59,002 bases of DNA from a bacterium D16-50 (GTDB lineage: Bacteria; Bacillota; Clostridia; Lachnospirales; Lachnospiraceae): the NCBI GenBank assembly GCA_003612485.1, contig RAZA01000028.1, forward strand, positions 1 through 59,002, given 5' to 3'. Within the stretch, counting starts at the first letter, position 1; each line of letters begins with the position of its first letter. The notes beneath the pieces were generated by a model that saw nothing but the letters and a program-made list of their open reading frames with translations, did not search any database and was not told where the DNA came from. This document shows, one piece after another, positions 56,939 through 59,002 of the stretch. The position numbers and the translations under genes are program-made.

Positions 56939-58762
56939 TTACCCTATCTTTCTGTCGGCCTTGTACTTGTCCGTCCCTATACACAGCCAGAGCTGTTCCC
57001 CCTCCTGCTCCAGACGGAAAACAATCCCCTCCCTGTCCGTCTCCGAGATCAGGCAGGTTTCATTTTCCTTCCGCGGATCACATACAAGGGGCACAATAGG
57101 GTATTCCTCATGGTCTGTGGTAAACAACAGCACATTTTCCTCATTGACGGCTTTCAGGCATATCTTGTTAAAGACAGCATCCTCTCCTTCCGCCGTAAAA
57201 GAGGTTCCCATCAGACGGGGCCAAAGGGTTCCCGGGAAGGGATATTCGCTGTTTTTCTGGCAGAAAGCCTCGCCCCACCTGATATAGTAGATATTTCCGT
57301 TATATTCCTCCGCCAGAATTTTGTCATACTTGCCTTTTGCAAAGCATTTCCCATCCCACTGAAAATTGCTTAATTCATCTTCCTTTTTCCAGATTTCGCC
57401 CTCCTCCAGAATTTCCGTATACAGCGTATTTTTGCAAACGGAAAAGCGATAGACTCTGCAGCTGCCGTATGCCAGTCCGCTGTATTTACGGGAAATATCC
57501 AGAGGCACATTCTCTTCCATGCCCGACTCTGCAGCAACGGAGGATTTTGCCGGTTCCACAGTTTCCCTATTTTCGGCGTTGCCTGTTTCCGCCGATTCTG
57601 CACCTTCTTGGGTCTCTTGTGGATTCCGGTCAGCCCCTGCCATGTCTCTGTGTTCAGTTTCTCCCTTTCGCTCCCCGTCCATGACTTTCAGAGCTTCCCT
57701 TCCAATGTCTTCCAACACCTCAAGCCACCAGACATCGCCGTCACTGGTAGCCGCAACAGCCAGCGACAGCCTCCGGGCAGGACTCACCAGAAGATAACTC
57801 TCAAACTGCTCCGTGCCGCCGTCCTTTACCACTGTCCCTTCTCCCAACGGAATCCGATTTCTGGTGTAAAGGGAATCCCACCCCAGACAGAAATTAGCCG
57901 CATCGTATGCTCCCTGAAGAAAAGTCACCCCTTGAGGATGCATGGTCTCATCCAGATAGGCCTGCCCGATGATCCCATGGGAATCAATAAAAAGGGAGCC
58001 AAATAGGGCGCACTCCGGAATTGTGGTATGAATTGCGCCTGCACCGAAGCAGTTATAATACTCCGGTTCATTTCCCCTGCAGGAGACCTTCACATAACCT
58101 TCCGCAAGCCGCCTTCCGGCTCCCACGGAGGAAAGCCCCGCCGGCAGCGCAATCTCTTCTCTCAACCACTGAATATACGGCTCCCCTGTCACCGCTTCCG
58201 CCACTTCCGCAAGCAGGTCAAAGCCGTCATTGCTGTAACCGGAAAAACTGCCCGGTCTGGCACGCAGTTTCATCGAACCCCAGTATTCCGGCGTATTCCG
58301 GTATTTTCCCGTAAACAACGCTTTCCCTTCCTCCAGCGCAAGATGGTCACGAAGATTGGTTCCCGGTATGCCGGAGGAATGATTCAAAAGCATCCTGACA
58401 GTGATTTCCCTATAACGTTCATCTGCCAGTTTCCAGTCCGGAAGATAAGTATTTACCGGTTCGTCCAGAGACACTTTTCCCTCCTGCACCAGTTTCATAA
58501 TGGCTGCCGTCACATAAACCTTTGAGACGGATCCGATGTTATATAAATCGTCCACTCTGGCTTCGCTGTCCTCGAATCCCCTTGTGCCTGCGCAGGCTGC
58601 CGCCAGAAGCTCACCCTCTGCACAGACGGCTGCACACACGGCCGTGATTCCCGTTTCCTGAAGGATGTTGTCCAGTTTCTCTTGTATCCACTCGGCCAGT
58701 GCAGGGCTGCTTCCGATGCGCCTGCCGCTTGTTTCCTCAGATACTTTCTTTTTATCAGACAT
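56939..58762 (-). CDS. Serine hydrolase of the beta-lactamase/class C fold
   Basis: 607 aa. Residues about 20-365 are a beta-lactamase-type domain: Ser78-x-x-Lys81 in NIGSVSKV, Tyr175-Ser-Asn177 in SGYSNDGF, and VKDGGTEQF where the third motif (KTG/HxG) stands. An acidic linker follows (about 370-425) and then a roughly 180-residue C-terminal beta domain, as in EstB/PBP4*-like hydrolases. There is no signal peptide, so it is probably cytoplasmic; true beta-lactam resistance is unlikely. ATG 58762 has GAGAGGAAA upstream. Confidence 0.88.
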   Translation of the reverse strand: MSDKKKVSEETSGRRIGSSPALAEWIQEKLDNILQETGITAVCAAVCAEGELLAAACAGTRGFEDSEARVDDLYNIGSVSKVYVTAAIMKLVQEGKVSLDEPVNTYLPDWKLADERYREITVRMLLNHSSGIPGTNLRDHLALEEGKALFTGKYRNTPEYWGSMKLRARPGSFSGYSNDGFDLLAEVAEAVTGEPYIQWLREEIALPAGLSSVGAGRRLAEGYVKVSCRGNEPEYYNCFGAGAIHTTIPECALFGSLFIDSHGIIGQAYLDETMHPQGVTFLQGAYDAANFCLGWDSLYTRNRIPLGEGTVVKDGGTEQFESYLLVSPARRLSLAVAATSDGDVWWLEVLEDIGREALKVMDGERKGETEHRDMAGADRNPQETQEGAESAETGNAENRETVEPAKSSVAAESGMEENVPLDISRKYSGLAYGSCRVYRFSVCKNTLYTEILEEGEIWKKEDELSNFQWDGKCFAKGKYDKILAEEYNGNIYYIRWGEAFCQKNSEYPFPGTLWPRLMGTSFTAEGEDAVFNKICLKAVNEENVLLFTTDHEEYPIVPLVCDPRKENETCLISETDREGIVFRLEQEGEQLWLCIGTDKYKADRKIG

Positions 58763-58807
58763 TTTCCGAATTTCCTCTCACTATGCTTCTCACATTTTTC
58801 CCGTTTC

Positions 58808-58836
58808 ATTATACAACATCCATTCCTTGTTTTCTA
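58808..58836 (-). promoter_or_regulatory. Putative promoter of the serine hydrolase gene
   Basis: On the complement: TAGAAA (58836-58831), 17-bp spacer, perfect TATAAT (58813-58808), 46 bp before the start codon. Beyond it, 58837-59002 shows no supported gene. Confidence 0.5.
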
Positions 58837-59002
58837 TCGCCATTTGAATAAAGATGGGGATAAAAGTGCCCGTAAAAAAGACGATAGAGAATAAGGTATA
58901 TCGAAATGAGCTGCTTACAGAAGTTTTTTAACACCACTTTACAACTTTTGAGAATAAAATAACGCACAAGGCACTTTTCGTAGTATAATAAGTTTGCCAA
59001 CA

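Noticed and set aside
58809..59000. 63-codon minus-strand frame at the window end
   Set aside because: Tyr/Leu/Cys-rich AT-driven frame without a binding site; it covers the serine hydrolase promoter.
1..59002. CRISPR array, prophage or intact insertion sequence
   Set aside because: No regularly spaced direct repeats of CRISPR size, and no integrase, capsid or transposase gene was found; only a doubtful transposase-like scrap at 56145.

Overview
The window looks like a chromosomal segment of a motile, Gram-positive gut Firmicute of the Lachnospiraceae type. The reasons are the topA-codY-flgB...sigD-swrB-like-rpsB-tsf gene order known from Bacillus/Clostridia, strong AGGAGG ribosome binding sites, frequent TTG/GTG starts, FliY and CheC/CheD/CheV-type chemotaxis proteins, and a FlbD/DUF6115 flagellar complement. 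No species is claimed.

Layout. 1-190 is the 3' end of a 23S rRNA, followed by a terminator and no adjacent 5S gene. 363-5716 is a response regulator/histidine kinase pair followed by an ABC ATPase and an 8-TM FtsX-type permease; a direct repeat sits at the permease-operon promoter. 5852-12986 holds cheV, a degenerate Sir2-like protein, a large Lys/Pro-rich single-pass membrane protein, ung, lysA and an S66 LD-carboxypeptidase. A tRNA-Leu(CAA) follows, then topA and codY, each with a recognisable promoter and a structured leader.

17013-49285 is one very long flagellar/chemotaxis locus: flgB flgC fliE fliF fliG fliH fliI fliJ motE/ylxF fliK flgD (TIGR02530) flgE flbD motA motB fliL fliM fliY cheY fliO fliP fliQ fliR flhB flhA flhF flhG pilZ cheC cheD orf sigD fapA orf DUF6115 mltG-like. 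It builds the basal body, export gate, hook, stator and switch, plus the adaptation and phosphatase proteins and the late sigma factor. cheA, cheB and cheW, present at this place in Bacillus subtilis, are absent; a PilZ gene is there instead. A sigma-A-like promoter precedes flgB. A sigma-D-like promoter with a 10-codon leader ORF inside a hairpin precedes fliK, and a hairpin plus extended -10 promoter precedes cheC.

rpsB and tsf follow with their own promoter. The usual pyrH-frr genes do not come next. Instead there is an AT-rich accessory stretch (about 51370-56150): an XRE regulator overlapping a DUF6036-type nucleotidyltransferase behind a near-consensus promoter (a candidate toxin-antitoxin-like module), and a broken cell-surface transglutaminase-like gene with two in-frame TGA codons and a G-tract frameshift. 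The window closes with a minus-strand pair: a serine hydrolase of the beta-lactamase fold and a six-TM membrane protein.

The best candidates for something undescribed are the XRE/nucleotidyltransferase pair, the fliK upstream element, the FlgD with a surface-protein-like C-terminal domain, and the triple 11-bp repeat before the mltG-like gene.
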